From Flavobacterium filum DSM 17961 (GTDB lineage Bacteria > Bacteroidota > Bacteroidia > Flavobacteriales > Flavobacteriaceae), in contig NZ_AUDM01000012.1 of the NCBI RefSeq assembly GCF_000425465.1, forward strand, positions 62,001-126,000: a DNA stretch of 64,000 nt, read 5' to 3'. Positions 7,970 through 15,837 of this stretch are shown piece by piece (the first letter of the stretch is position 1; each line of letters begins with the position of its first letter). Under the pieces are notes generated by a model. The model did not search any database, had not been told where the DNA came from, and worked only from the letters and a program-made list of their open reading frames with translations. Both the position numbers and the translations under genes were made by a program.

Positions 7970-7996
7970 GACAGGTTTCTAAAAACCTGACAGGTG
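7970..7996. repeat. Short palindromic CAGGTTT/ACCTG element
   Basis: CAGGTTT (7972-7978) pairs with AAACCTG (7983-7989), and the overlapping ACCTGACAGGT (7985-7995) is itself a near-palindrome. It lies in the intergenic space before the tsf terminator. Similar CAGGTTT palindromes are, from memory, scattered in flavobacterial genomes. Confidence 0.4.
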
Positions 7997-8043
7997 TTAG
8001 AATCTAAAAGTAAGTTTTAAAAGTAGCAACTTTTCGTCATTAT

Positions 8044-8081
8044 TAAAAACAAAAAACCTCAATCATTACAATTGAGGTTTT
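8044..8081 (-). terminator. Terminator of the rplM-rpsI-rpsB-tsf operon
   Basis: AAAACCTCAAT (8053-8063) pairs with ATTGAGGTTTT (8071-8081). On the minus strand this is followed by a T-rich tract (plus-strand A run at 8046-8056), right after the tsf stop. Confidence 0.92.
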
Positions 8082-8103
8082 AGCATAATATATTCTATAG
8101 AAA

Positions 8104-9069
8104 TTATCCTAAAGTAACTCTTTTGAAACCTGTAATTTCAACGTTGAAACCTTTAACATAATCCCCCACTTTTTTACTATCATCTTTGATAAAGTTTTGA
8201 TCTAACAAAGCTTTTTCCTGATCTAAAGTAGTGTTGTCAGAGATAAAACGTTGGATTTTTCCAGGAATAATTTTGTCCCAAATTTGCTCTGGTTTACCTT
8301 CTGCTTTCAATTCTGCTTTAGCATCTTCTTCTGCTTGTTTTAAAACTTCTTCTGTTAATTGAGAATAAGAAATATATTTAGGAACATTTTTCAATGTTTT
8401 TCCTAAACGAGCTGCTTCTTCATTTTCTTTTTCGATAATTGCAATACGAGCAGAAAGTTCAGAAGCAACGAAAGCAGGATCAAAATCTTTGTATGATAAA
8501 GTATCTGCTCCCATTGAAGCTACTTGCATAGAAATGTCTTTAGTTAACGTTTCAGCATCAGCAATTGCAGATGAAATAGCAGTTAAAGCAGCGATTTTGT
8601 TTACGTGTACATACGACCCAACAAAAGCACCTTCTAAAATTTCAAAACCACCAATTTCAATTTTCTCTCCGATAACTCCGGTTTGCTCAATTAATTTTTC
8701 AGCAACGGTCATGTTTCCGTCAAATGAAGAAGCTAAAAATTCGTCTTTTGAAGAAAAATTGATTGCTTTTTCTACCAATGCTTTAGCTAGAGCTACGAAC
8801 GATTCGTTTTTACCAACGAAATCTGTTTCACAGTTCAAAGTAATTACAGCACCTTTGGTTTTGTCTGCATTTATAAAAGCAACAGCAGCACCTTCAGATG
8901 ACTCTCGGTCAGAACGGTTAGCGGCTACTTTTTGCCCTTTTTCTCTAAGGATTTGTATAGCTTTATCGAAATCTCCATCAGCTTCAACTAAAGCTTTTTT
9001 ACAGTCCATCATTCCGGCACCTGTAGTTTGTCTTAATTTATTTACGTCTGCAGCAGTAATTGTTGCCAT
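8104..9069 (-). CDS. tsf: Translation elongation factor Ts
   Basis: EF-Ts exchanges GDP for GTP on EF-Tu. The 321-residue protein begins with a UBA-like domain (VNKLRQTTGAGMMDCKKALVEADGDFDKAIQILREKG). It continues with the conserved NRSDRESSEGAA and NCETDFVGKNESF segments that contact EF-Tu, then the dimerisation domain found in long forms. The length is typical of Bacteroidota. It is the last gene of the leftward ribosomal operon, 144 bp after rpsB, and that spacer holds a nested palindrome. A perfect terminator follows. Confidence 0.99.
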   Translation of the reverse strand: MATITAADVNKLRQTTGAGMMDCKKALVEADGDFDKAIQILREKGQKVAANRSDRESSEGAAVAFINADKTKGAVITLNCETDFVGKNESFVALAKALVEKAINFSSKDEFLASSFDGNMTVAEKLIEQTGVIGEKIEIGGFEILEGAFVGSYVHVNKIAALTAISSAIADAETLTKDISMQVASMGADTLSYKDFDPAFVASELSARIAIIEKENEEAARLGKTLKNVPKYISYSQLTEEVLKQAEEDAKAELKAEGKPEQIWDKIIPGKIQRFISDNTTLDQEKALLDQNFIKDDSKKVGDYVKGFNVEITGFKRVTLG

Positions 9070-9111
9070 TTTGTATCTATTTTTAAGTTTAAATTTTTTT
9101 TGTAAAAAAAC

Positions 9112-9206
9112 AAATTCCGATAATCAAATTCCAAATTCCAATTTTATTAAATCATCAATTTTAAAAAAGACAATTTTTGGAACTTGGAATTTTCCTATCG
9201 GAATTT
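9112..9206. repeat. Nested palindrome in the rpsB-tsf spacer
   Basis: The outer arms AAATTCCGATA (9112-9122) and TATCGGAATTT (9196-9206) are perfectly complementary over 11 bp. The inner arms AAATTCCAAATTCCAA (9126-9141) and 9177-9192 pair with one mismatch. The inner motif is shared with the terminator at 5127-5185. On the transcript it would fold just after the rpsB stop. Confidence 0.75.
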
Positions 9207-9213
9207 ATACTAT

Positions 9214-9996
9214 TTATTCTTCTGTAGTTGTTTCAGCTTCTGCAACTGGAGCGGCAGCTACTGTTTCTTCTACTGTATCTTCTACAACGTCTGCCTCTTT
9301 TTCAGATCCTCTTTCAGAAAGACCTTCAATAATTGCACCGGTTACTAAAGATAAAATTTTATCGATTGATTTAGAAGCATCATCATTTGCTGGAATTACA
9401 TAATCCACTTCACGAGGATCTGAATTAGTATCAACCATTGCAAAAACTGGAATGTTTAATTTTTGAGCTTCTTTTACTGCGATGTGTTCAGCTTTGATAT
9501 CTACTACAAATAATGCAGCAGGTAATCTTGACATATCAGCGATAGAACCTAAGTTCTTCTCTAGTTTAGCACGAAGACGATCTACTTGAAGTCTTTCTTT
9601 TTTAGAAAGAGTATTAAAAGTGCCATCTTTCTTCATTCTATCGATAGAAGCCATTTTTTTCACAGCTTTACGGATAGTAACGAAGTTAGTCAACATTCCA
9701 CCAGGCCATCTTTCTGTGATATACGGCATGTTAGCGGCTGTTGCTTTTTCGGCTACGATATCTTTTGCTTGTTTTTTGGTAGCTACAAAAAGTACTTTTC
9801 TACCAGAAGCTGCAATTTTTTTCAAAGCTTCATTTGCTTCTTCAATTTTAGCAGCTGTTTTATATAGGTTAATGATATGAATACCATTACGTTCCATATA
9901 AATGTAAGGAGCCATGTTTGGGTCCCATTTGCGAGTCATGTGTCCAAAATGAACACCAGCCTCTAGCAAGTCTTTAACTTCAACTTTGTTTGCCAT
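9214..9996 (-). CDS. rpsB: 30S ribosomal protein S2
   Basis: S2 sits on the back of the 30S subunit and is needed for S1 recruitment in many bacteria. The 260-residue sequence is unmistakable: LLEAGVHFGHMTRKWDPNM at the N-terminus, GRKVLFVATKKQAKD, ERWPGGMLTNF and PVFAMVDTNSDPREVDYVIPANDDA. A flavobacterial acidic, Ala/Val-rich C-terminal tail (from about residue 230) follows. No -7 box is visible in the 203 bp before the start, which supports transcription from the rplM promoter together with rpsI. Confidence 0.99.
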   Translation of the reverse strand: MANKVEVKDLLEAGVHFGHMTRKWDPNMAPYIYMERNGIHIINLYKTAAKIEEANEALKKIAASGRKVLFVATKKQAKDIVAEKATAANMPYITERWPGGMLTNFVTIRKAVKKMASIDRMKKDGTFNTLSKKERLQVDRLRAKLEKNLGSIADMSRLPAALFVVDIKAEHIAVKEAQKLNIPVFAMVDTNSDPREVDYVIPANDDASKSIDKILSLVTGAIIEGLSERGSEKEADVVEDTVEETVAAAPVAEAETTTEE

Positions 9997-10039
9997 TTTT
10001 GTACTAGTTTACGTTCTGTTGATTAGCAATGTGTTTTAA

Positions 10040-10069
10040 GTTTAAAAGTTTAAGGTTTAAAAGTTTAAG
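10040..10069. repeat. Tandem 15-bp repeat between rpsI and rpsB
   Basis: GTTTAAAAGTTTAAG occurs twice in exact tandem (10040-10054, 10055-10069), inside a low-complexity stretch. The surrounding 200-bp spacer (9997-10199) holds no gene; a weak hairpin TTCCGA/TCGGAA lies at 10140-10156. Confidence 0.7.
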
Positions 10070-10199
10070 AAGATTTTCCAATTACCTTTTACCAATTACC
10101 CTTTACTTTTTTTCAACCCATTTAGATGCTAAACTAATTTTCCGATTATTTCGGAATAATAACAACAATAACTTTTTTAATAATAATTTTGTAAATCGA

Positions 10200-10586
10200 T
10201 TAACGTTTAGAGAATTGGAATCTCTTACGAGCTTTCTTCTGTCCAAATTTCTTACGTTCTACCATTCTAGGATCTCTTGTTAGCAATCCTTCTGGTTTCA
10301 AGATAGCTCTGTTTTCAGCCTCTACCTCGCACATTGCTCTAGCAATAGCCATTCTCACAGCTTCTGCTTGACCAGTTGTTCCACCTCCATAAACATTTAC
10401 TTTCACGTCAAAGTTGCTTGCGTTTTCTGTCATCGACATTGGTTGCATCACTTTGTACTGTAAAGTAGCTGTTGGGAAGTAGTTTTCAAATTCTCTTTTG
10501 TTTACGGTGATTTTTCCTGTTCCTTCTGAAACATAAACACGTGCCACAGCACATTTTCTTCTACCGATTTTGTGAATAACTCCCAT
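10200..10586 (-). CDS. rpsI: 30S ribosomal protein S9
   Basis: S9 reaches the P-site tRNA through its basic C-terminal tail. The 128-residue protein has the family signatures IGRRKCAVARVYV, GGGTTGQAEAVRMAIARAM and GLLTRDPRMVERKKFGQKKARKRFQFSKR-type end, here ending in the conserved SKR. Its start codon overlaps the rplM stop codon by one base (TAATG), so translation is probably coupled. The order rplM-rpsI-rpsB-tsf is the usual arrangement in Bacteroidota. Confidence 0.99.
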   Translation of the reverse strand: MGVIHKIGRRKCAVARVYVSEGTGKITVNKREFENYFPTATLQYKVMQPMSMTENASNFDVKVNVYGGGTTGQAEAVRMAIARAMCEVEAENRAILKPEGLLTRDPRMVERKKFGQKKARKRFQFSKR

Positions 10587-11041
10587 TACTTTAGATCGTT
10601 TAAGTTAACGGTTTTTGGTTGTTGAGCAGCGTGTTTGTGCTCAGTACCAACATTTACATTTAAATTGCGGAATAGTTGAGCTCCTAATTTGTTTTTAGGT
10701 AACATTCCTTTTACAGCTTTTTCCACTAATAATGCAGGGTTTTTTTGTTGCATTACTTTAGCAGTCAAGCTTCTTTGTCCACCTGGGTAACCTGTGTGAC
10801 GGATGTACGTTTTGTCATCCAACTTGTTACCAGTCAGGTTGATTTTTTCTGCGTTGATAACGATTACGTTATCCCCACAATCAACGTGCGGAGTATAACT
10901 AGGCTTGTATTTACCTCTCAATAGCATCGCTACTTTTGAAGCTAAACGACCTAAGTTATGACCCTCAGCATCTACAACAATCCACTGCTTATCTGCGGTA
11001 GCTTTGTTGGCTGAAACTGTCTTGTAGCTTAATGTGTTCAC
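10586..11041 (-). CDS. rplM: 50S ribosomal protein L13
   Basis: L13 is an early-assembly protein of the 50S subunit. The 151-residue sequence shows KQWIVVDAEGHNLGRLASKVAMLLRGK, the central DNVIVINAEKI, YIRHTGYPGG and VEKAVKGMLPKNKLG, all characteristic, and has normal length. It opens the ribosomal operon, and rpsI starts on its stop codon. Upstream is the cleanest promoter in the window, and the transcript would begin with a small CCCC/GGGG hairpin (11070-11083) that could be a control site. That last point is inference. Confidence 0.99.
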   Translation of the reverse strand: MNTLSYKTVSANKATADKQWIVVDAEGHNLGRLASKVAMLLRGKYKPSYTPHVDCGDNVIVINAEKINLTGNKLDDKTYIRHTGYPGGQRSLTAKVMQQKNPALLVEKAVKGMLPKNKLGAQLFRNLNVNVGTEHKHAAQQPKTVNLNDLK

Positions 11042-11086
11042 AATAATTTATTTTAATTAAACATTCCATCCCCAATAAAGGGGTTG

Positions 11087-11117
11087 CAAAAGTACAATTA
11101 ATTATGATAAAAGCAAA
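11087..11117 (-). promoter_or_regulatory. rplM operon promoter
   Basis: On the minus strand TTTG (11117-11114) is followed after exactly 19 bp by TACTTTTG (11094-11087). This is a full match to the Bacteroidota consensus TTTG-N19-TAnnTTTG. Transcription should begin near 11081. Confidence 0.85.
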
Positions 11118-11315
11118 TAGCTGTTTGAGTTTATTTTTTTTGATTCGTTTTTTGCTCAAGTTTGTGTTTAATTCTATTGAATTTAGCTACTTAACATAGG
11201 CTTTCATCCAATTTGATTTTCATTTATTTTTACTTTCAAATTTATCTTTTCATCAATTTTGGAGCAAGTAAGCAACTTTTGAACGTCAATCTATGCATAA
11301 TTTTATTATTTTTAC

Positions 11316-11331
11316 ATCTTAAATTTAAGAT
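11316..11331. promoter_or_regulatory. Candidate operator palindrome before the LacI-type gene
   Basis: ATCTTAAATTTAAGAT is a perfect 16-bp palindrome ending two bases before the start codon of the LacI-family gene. This is a natural place for autoregulation. It is A/T-rich and unlike the classic CG-centred LacI operator, so confidence is moderate. The rest of 11118-11315 shows no gene. Confidence 0.45.
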
Positions 11332-11333
11332 AT

Positions 11334-12356
11334 ATGAAGCCAAAAGCCACGTTAAAGCAGATTTCAAAAGATTTAGGAATTTCCGTTTCAACGGTTTCCA
11401 AAGCATTGAGCGATAGTCATGAAATTAGTGAGCCCACCAAAATCAGGGTACAAGAGTATGCTAAGCTTCAGAATTACAAGCCAAATACAATGGCTAAGAA
11501 TTTGAAAAATCAACGTACAAATACAATTGGTGTTATTATTCCGAATATCTTAAATCCTTTTTTTGCTAAAGTGTTTAGTGGAATCGAAAAGAAAGCCAAC
11601 GAAAAAGGATATAATGTCATCACCTATATTTCCAATGAATCCCATAACAAAGAAAAACAAGCAATGGATTTGTTGAGCAACGGTACCGTTGATGGTTTTA
11701 TTCTTTCGGTTGCGGAAGAATCACAAACTAAAAATGTTTCCTCACACTTTAAAGAAATCCTTCGTGAAGGTCTGCCAATTGTGATGTTTGACCGTATTAT
11801 GGAAGATGTAAATTGTGATAAAGTAATTGTAGATGATTTTGAATCATCGGTTGAAGCCGTTAATCATTTGATAAAATTGGGATGCAAAAAAATAGCATTG
11901 CTTTCTTGTATTGATAATTTAAGTGTCGGAAAACACAGAGCGTTGGGCTATGAAAGAGCTTTGCAGGATAATAAAATGGAAGTTGACACTCGATACATTA
12001 TAAAAACCGACAGTCAAACGGATTTTGATGCCCGTTTGGAAAAATTAATTTCCGAAAAAGAAATTGACGGAATTTTAGCCGTTGACGAACACGCTTCCAC
12101 CATGGCGATGAAAATTGCTATTCAAAAAGGAATTAAAATACCGGATGAATTGTGTGTTATTGGTTTTGCAGACGGCGTTTGGTCACGTAGATTAACCCCA
12201 AGTTTATCTACCATCAGCCAACACGGACCTGAAATTGGTGAAGAAGCCGCTAAATTATTAATCGAAAAACTCGAACGAAAACAAGAAACACCAACGTATA
12301 AAACTACGGTTGTGAAAACGGAATTAAGACAACGGGATTCGACTAGGAGAGTTTAG
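11334..12356 (+). CDS. LacI-family transcriptional regulator
   Basis: The 340-residue protein has a LacI helix-turn-helix at its N-terminus (ATLKQISKDLGISVSTVSKALS) and a hinge ending NYKPNTMAKNLKNQRTNTIGVIIP. A periplasmic-binding-protein-like effector domain follows, with NPFFAKVFSGIEKKANEKGY, GFILSVAEE and VIGFADGVWSRRLTPSLSTISQ. Such proteins bind sugars or related ligands and control catabolic genes. No transporter or glycoside hydrolase gene is adjacent, so the ligand and target are unknown. A 16-bp palindrome touching the start codon may be its own operator. A terminator follows at 12395-12417. Confidence 0.95.
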   Translation: MKPKATLKQISKDLGISVSTVSKALSDSHEISEPTKIRVQEYAKLQNYKPNTMAKNLKNQRTNTIGVIIPNILNPFFAKVFSGIEKKANEKGYNVITYISNESHNKEKQAMDLLSNGTVDGFILSVAEESQTKNVSSHFKEILREGLPIVMFDRIMEDVNCDKVIVDDFESSVEAVNHLIKLGCKKIALLSCIDNLSVGKHRALGYERALQDNKMEVDTRYIIKTDSQTDFDARLEKLISEKEIDGILAVDEHASTMAMKIAIQKGIKIPDELCVIGFADGVWSRRLTPSLSTISQHGPEIGEEAAKLLIEKLERKQETPTYKTTVVKTELRQRDSTRRV

Positions 12357-12357
12357 G

Positions 12358-12436
12358 TTTTTATTTGACTGGAATTCGGAAATTTATGCTAAAGCCTTGT
12401 TTTACAAGGTTTTTTTATTTGACTGGAATTCGGAAA
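12358..12436. repeat. Direct repeat flanking the lacI terminator
   Basis: A 25-bp block (12358-12382) is repeated exactly at 12412-12436; its core is ATTTGACTGGAATTCGG. The copies are 54 bp apart and bracket the terminator hairpin. The pattern looks like a local duplication. No gene overlaps it. Confidence 0.85.
12395..12417 (+). terminator. Terminator of the LacI-family gene
   Basis: CCTTGT (12395-12400) pairs with ACAAGG (12404-12409) across a TTT loop, followed by eight T. Confidence 0.8.
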
Positions 12437-12443
12437 AGATAAT

Positions 12444-12761
12444 TTACGAACTTAAAAATCCACTTTTAAAAATAAAAAACACAAATGCACAGTATAAAAA
12501 AGTAGCCGTTACATATGTATTAGCCACTATACTTTTTTGTTCTGAATGTGATATTTTAATTTTGTACAGATTAAATAATATGGGAGGTAAAACGAGTACT
12601 AGATTTCCTATTTTCCCAGATGTAATTGCAATTTGACTTTCTGCACCTGCACCAGATCCAAAATACATAAAAAAAGAGAAAAGCAAAATTATAAACAATA
12701 AAGACAAGTAAAGAATTTCTAAACTTAAAATGATTACCAAAAGTTTAAGATTGACTTTCAT
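12444..12761 (-). CDS. Small hypothetical membrane protein
   Basis: A 105-residue, very hydrophobic reading frame with an ATG start. It shows a long hydrophobic N-terminal region (about 7-35), a second at about 52-66 (KIGNLVLVLPPILFNLY) and a third at about 82-102, with charged residues between them, so three or four membrane helices are likely. I do not recognise the family. It lies upstream of the DNA region bounded by the polA 3' end and the lacI terminator and would be read in the same direction as polA. A coding role is plausible because of its organised hydrophobic pattern, but it could be chance in this A/T-rich gap. No promoter box is evident. Confidence 0.5.
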   Translation of the reverse strand: MKVNLKLLVIILSLEILYLSLLFIILLFSFFMYFGSGAGAESQIAITSGKIGNLVLVLPPILFNLYKIKISHSEQKSIVANTYVTATFLYCAFVFFIFKSGFLSS

Positions 12762-12834
12762 ACATTATTGTTTATTGAAATACTTTGTTCAAAAATTTAA
12801 CTGCATACTAAAAACTGCTTACTGAACACTAAAA

Positions 12835-15708
12835 TCAATGAGCCTCCAACCAATTTCTTCCCATCCCCAACTCCACATCCAACGGAACATTCAATTTAAA
12901 AGCGTTTTCCATTTCGTACTTAATCATCGGTTGAATTTTTTCTAATTCGCTATTATGAACATCAAACACCAACTCATCGTGCACTTGCAATAACATTTTT
13001 GATTGCCAGTTTTCTGAAGTCAATTTTTGATGAATATTAATCATCGCAATTTTAATAATATCGGCAGCAGAACCTTGAATGGGTGCGTTCACGGCATTTC
13101 GTTCAGCACCGCTTCGCACCATAGCATTCGCAGAATTAATGTCTTTTAAATAACGTCTTCTTCCTAAAACGGTTTGTACATAACCATGTTCTCGGGCAAA
13201 ATCAACTTGGTTTGCCATATAGGCTTTCAGTTTTGGATACGTGGCATAATAGGCATCAATCAACTCGGCACTTTCTTTTCGGGACAAATTGGTTTGGTTG
13301 GAAAGTCCGAACGCCGAAACACCATAAATGATTCCGAAGTTCACCGTTTTAGCATTACTTCGTTGTTCTTTAGTGACTTCTTCCAGCGGAACATTGAACA
13401 CTTTTGCAGCCGTACTTTTGTGAATGTCTTCGTTGTTTTGAAAGGCTTTAATCATATTTTCTTCGCCTGATAAAGCGGCAATGATTCGAAGCTCTATTTG
13501 CGAATAATCGGCAGAAACTAAGGTGTAATTTTCATCTCTGGCAATAAATGCTTTTCGGATTAATCGCCCTCTTTCGGTACGAATCGGAATGTTTTGCAAA
13601 TTCGGATTATTCGAACTTAATCGTCCGGTTGCCGCAACCGTTTGCATATAATCGGTGTGAACACGCTGCGTTTTTGGATCTACTTGGTTAGGCAACGCAT
13701 CAATATACGTGCTTTGCAACTTTACCATTTGTCGCCATTCCAAAATGTCTTTCACAATTTGGTGTTCATTTACCAAATAACTCAAGACTTCTTCGCCGGT
13801 GGCATATTGACCGGTTTTGGTTTTCTTTTGTTTGGCTCCTCCGATTTTTAATTTGTCAAATAAAATATCGCCCAATTGTTTGGGTGAAGCTAAATTGAAC
13901 TTTTCGCCAGCCGTTTCATAGATTTTTTGTTCAAATTCAGTAATGTCTTTTTGCATATCCACCGACATTTTTTTCAAAAAATCAACATCCAATCGAATTC
14001 CTTCAGATTCCATTGCGGCTAAAACCGGAATTAAGGGAATTTCGATTTCATCAAACAATTTCTTCGTTTCGGCTTTGTCTAAAATCGGGCTGAAAATTTC
14101 TTTTAGTTGAAACGTAATATCAGCATCTTCGGCAGCATATTCTTTAATTTCTTCCAAATTGACATCACGCATTGATTTTTGATTTTTACCTTTTTTTCCA
14201 ATTAAGGTTTCGATGGATTTTGGCGAATATTTCAAATACGTTTCCGATAAAACATCCATGTTGTGACGCATATCGGGATTGATCAAATAATGTGCAATCA
14301 TCGTGTCAAACAATTTTCCTTTGACAGAAATGCCATAATTCGCTAAAATTTTCAAATCATATTTAAGGTTCTGACCAATTTTTTCAATCGTTTCACTTTC
14401 AAAAAACAGACGGAATTTTTCCATTAATTGTTGAGCTTCTTCTTGATTTTCAGGAAAAGGAACGTAAAAAGCTTTTCCTTTTTCCCAAGAAAGTGCTAAA
14501 CCAACTAACTCCGCATTCAACGCATCAATTCCCGTTGTTTCAGTATCAAAACAAACTGAAGATTGATTCATTAAATTTTGCATCAATAACTTCACAGGTA
14601 AATCACCTTGCACGATTTGGTAAAAATGTTCAGTCGTTTCTAACGTGGCATAAAACGAATTTGTTCTCACTTCATCCGAATCATCATCACTAAAACCAAA
14701 TAAATCAAATTGATCTTCGTTGGATTTTTTTGCGACTGGTTTCTTTAGTCCCGATGCTTCGGGATGATTTTTGTCATTGTTATTGTCATTGCCATTTGTA
14801 TCGATTTCATCGTATTCTTTTCCGCTTCCAAATAATTTATCGAATTGAGTTTTCATTTGACGAAACTCTAATTCCATAAAAATTTCATCTGTTTTTTGAA
14901 CATCGGGTTTAGAAAGTTCAAAATCTTCGGCATTAAAAGTAACGGGACAATCGAGTAGAATTCGAGCCAGTTTTTTGGATAAAATTCCGAGTTCTTTGTT
15001 TTTTTCAATTTTATCTTTTAAAGCACCTTTTAATTTATCGGTGTTTTCCAATAGATTTTCCATCGAACCAAATTCTTTTAATAATTTTTTGGCGGTGACT
15101 TCACCAACACCCGGAAAACCTGGAATGTTATCGGCAGAATCGCCCATCATTCCTAAATAATCAATCACTTGCTCCGGACGTTCAATTTCAAACTTGGCTA
15201 ATACTTCAGGAATTCCCCAAATTTCAATATCGTTCCCCATTCGAGCGGGTTTGTACATAAAAATATTTTCGGAAACCAACTGAGCAAAATCTTTATCGGG
15301 CGTAACCATAAAAACTTGAAAACCTTCTTTTTCGGCTTGTTTGGCTAGAGTTCCAATTAAATCATCGGCTTCAAAACCTGCTTTTTCCATAATCGGAATA
15401 TGCATGGCTTTTAATAATTCCTGAATATACGGAACCGCAATTTTGATGGCTTCAGGAGTTTCGTCACGATTGGCTTTGTATTCCTGAAACATTTCTAAAC
15501 GGTAATCGCTTCCTCCTTTGTCAAAAGCAACCGCCAAATGATCAGGCTTTTCGCGACGAATAACATCCATTAAGGAATTCATAAAGCCCATGATGGCTGA
15601 GGTATCCATTCCTTTGGAGTTAATTCGCGGATTTTTGATAAAAGCATAATACCCACGAAAAATTAAAGCGTAAGCATCGAGAAGAAAAAGGCGTTTTTGC
15701 GTTGACAT
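12835..15708 (-). CDS. polA: DNA polymerase I
   Basis: Pol I fills gaps and removes RNA primers in replication and repair. The 957-residue protein has three domains. The first is an N-terminal 5'-3' nuclease (KRLFLLDAYALIFRGYYAF, FEADDLIGTL, GDSADNIPGFPGVGEVTAKKLL). The second is a central 3'-5' exonuclease with an intact DTETTG motif (CFDTETTGIDAL) and YAAEDADITFQL. The third is a C-terminal polymerase domain (VSADYSQIELRIIAALSG, RSNAKTVNFGIIYG, LLQVHDELVFDV). Proofreading should therefore be active, unlike in Taq-type enzymes. The linker after the first domain (about residues 300-350) is Asn/Asp-rich and contains a hairpin-forming insert (14749-14764). It is a single gene with a normal start at 15708. 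Confidence 0.98.
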   Translation of the reverse strand: MSTQKRLFLLDAYALIFRGYYAFIKNPRINSKGMDTSAIMGFMNSLMDVIRREKPDHLAVAFDKGGSDYRLEMFQEYKANRDETPEAIKIAVPYIQELLKAMHIPIMEKAGFEADDLIGTLAKQAEKEGFQVFMVTPDKDFAQLVSENIFMYKPARMGNDIEIWGIPEVLAKFEIERPEQVIDYLGMMGDSADNIPGFPGVGEVTAKKLLKEFGSMENLLENTDKLKGALKDKIEKNKELGILSKKLARILLDCPVTFNAEDFELSKPDVQKTDEIFMELEFRQMKTQFDKLFGSGKEYDEIDTNGNDNNNDKNHPEASGLKKPVAKKSNEDQFDLFGFSDDDSDEVRTNSFYATLETTEHFYQIVQGDLPVKLLMQNLMNQSSVCFDTETTGIDALNAELVGLALSWEKGKAFYVPFPENQEEAQQLMEKFRLFFESETIEKIGQNLKYDLKILANYGISVKGKLFDTMIAHYLINPDMRHNMDVLSETYLKYSPKSIETLIGKKGKNQKSMRDVNLEEIKEYAAEDADITFQLKEIFSPILDKAETKKLFDEIEIPLIPVLAAMESEGIRLDVDFLKKMSVDMQKDITEFEQKIYETAGEKFNLASPKQLGDILFDKLKIGGAKQKKTKTGQYATGEEVLSYLVNEHQIVKDILEWRQMVKLQSTYIDALPNQVDPKTQRVHTDYMQTVAATGRLSSNNPNLQNIPIRTERGRLIRKAFIARDENYTLVSADYSQIELRIIAALSGEENMIKAFQNNEDIHKSTAAKVFNVPLEEVTKEQRSNAKTVNFGIIYGVSAFGLSNQTNLSRKESAELIDAYYATYPKLKAYMANQVDFAREHGYVQTVLGRRRYLKDINSANAMVRSGAERNAVNAPIQGSAADIIKIAMINIHQKLTSENWQSKMLLQVHDELVFDVHNSELEKIQPMIKYEMENAFKLNVPLDVELGMGRNWLEAH
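14749..14764. repeat. Terminator-like hairpin inside polA
   Basis: TCCCGA TGCT TCGGGA forms a perfect 6-bp stem with the same TGCT loop as the HIT-gene terminator (2548-2567). It encodes part of the variable linker between the nuclease domains of Pol I. Confidence 0.6.
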
Positions 15709-15837
15709 ATTGAAATATTAAAAAGGTAAAAATAGCAAAACTATTCCAAAGAATGAGTGGATTTCAATCCATTAAATTTTAATTATTTATTAACTATTAA
15801 CCAATTGAAACTTCGTTACTTTGCTTAAAAATTTCTT

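Noticed and set aside
8489..9403. Long open frame (304 codons) on the plus strand opposite tsf and rpsB.
   Set aside because: It is fully antisense to two certain genes, Ser/Ala-rich as expected from their reverse complement, and has no protein-family features.
12397..12636. Plus-strand frame of 79 codons after the lacI terminator.
   Set aside because: It starts inside the terminator hairpin, spans a direct repeat and lacks domain-like composition; the minus-strand membrane protein is the better reading.
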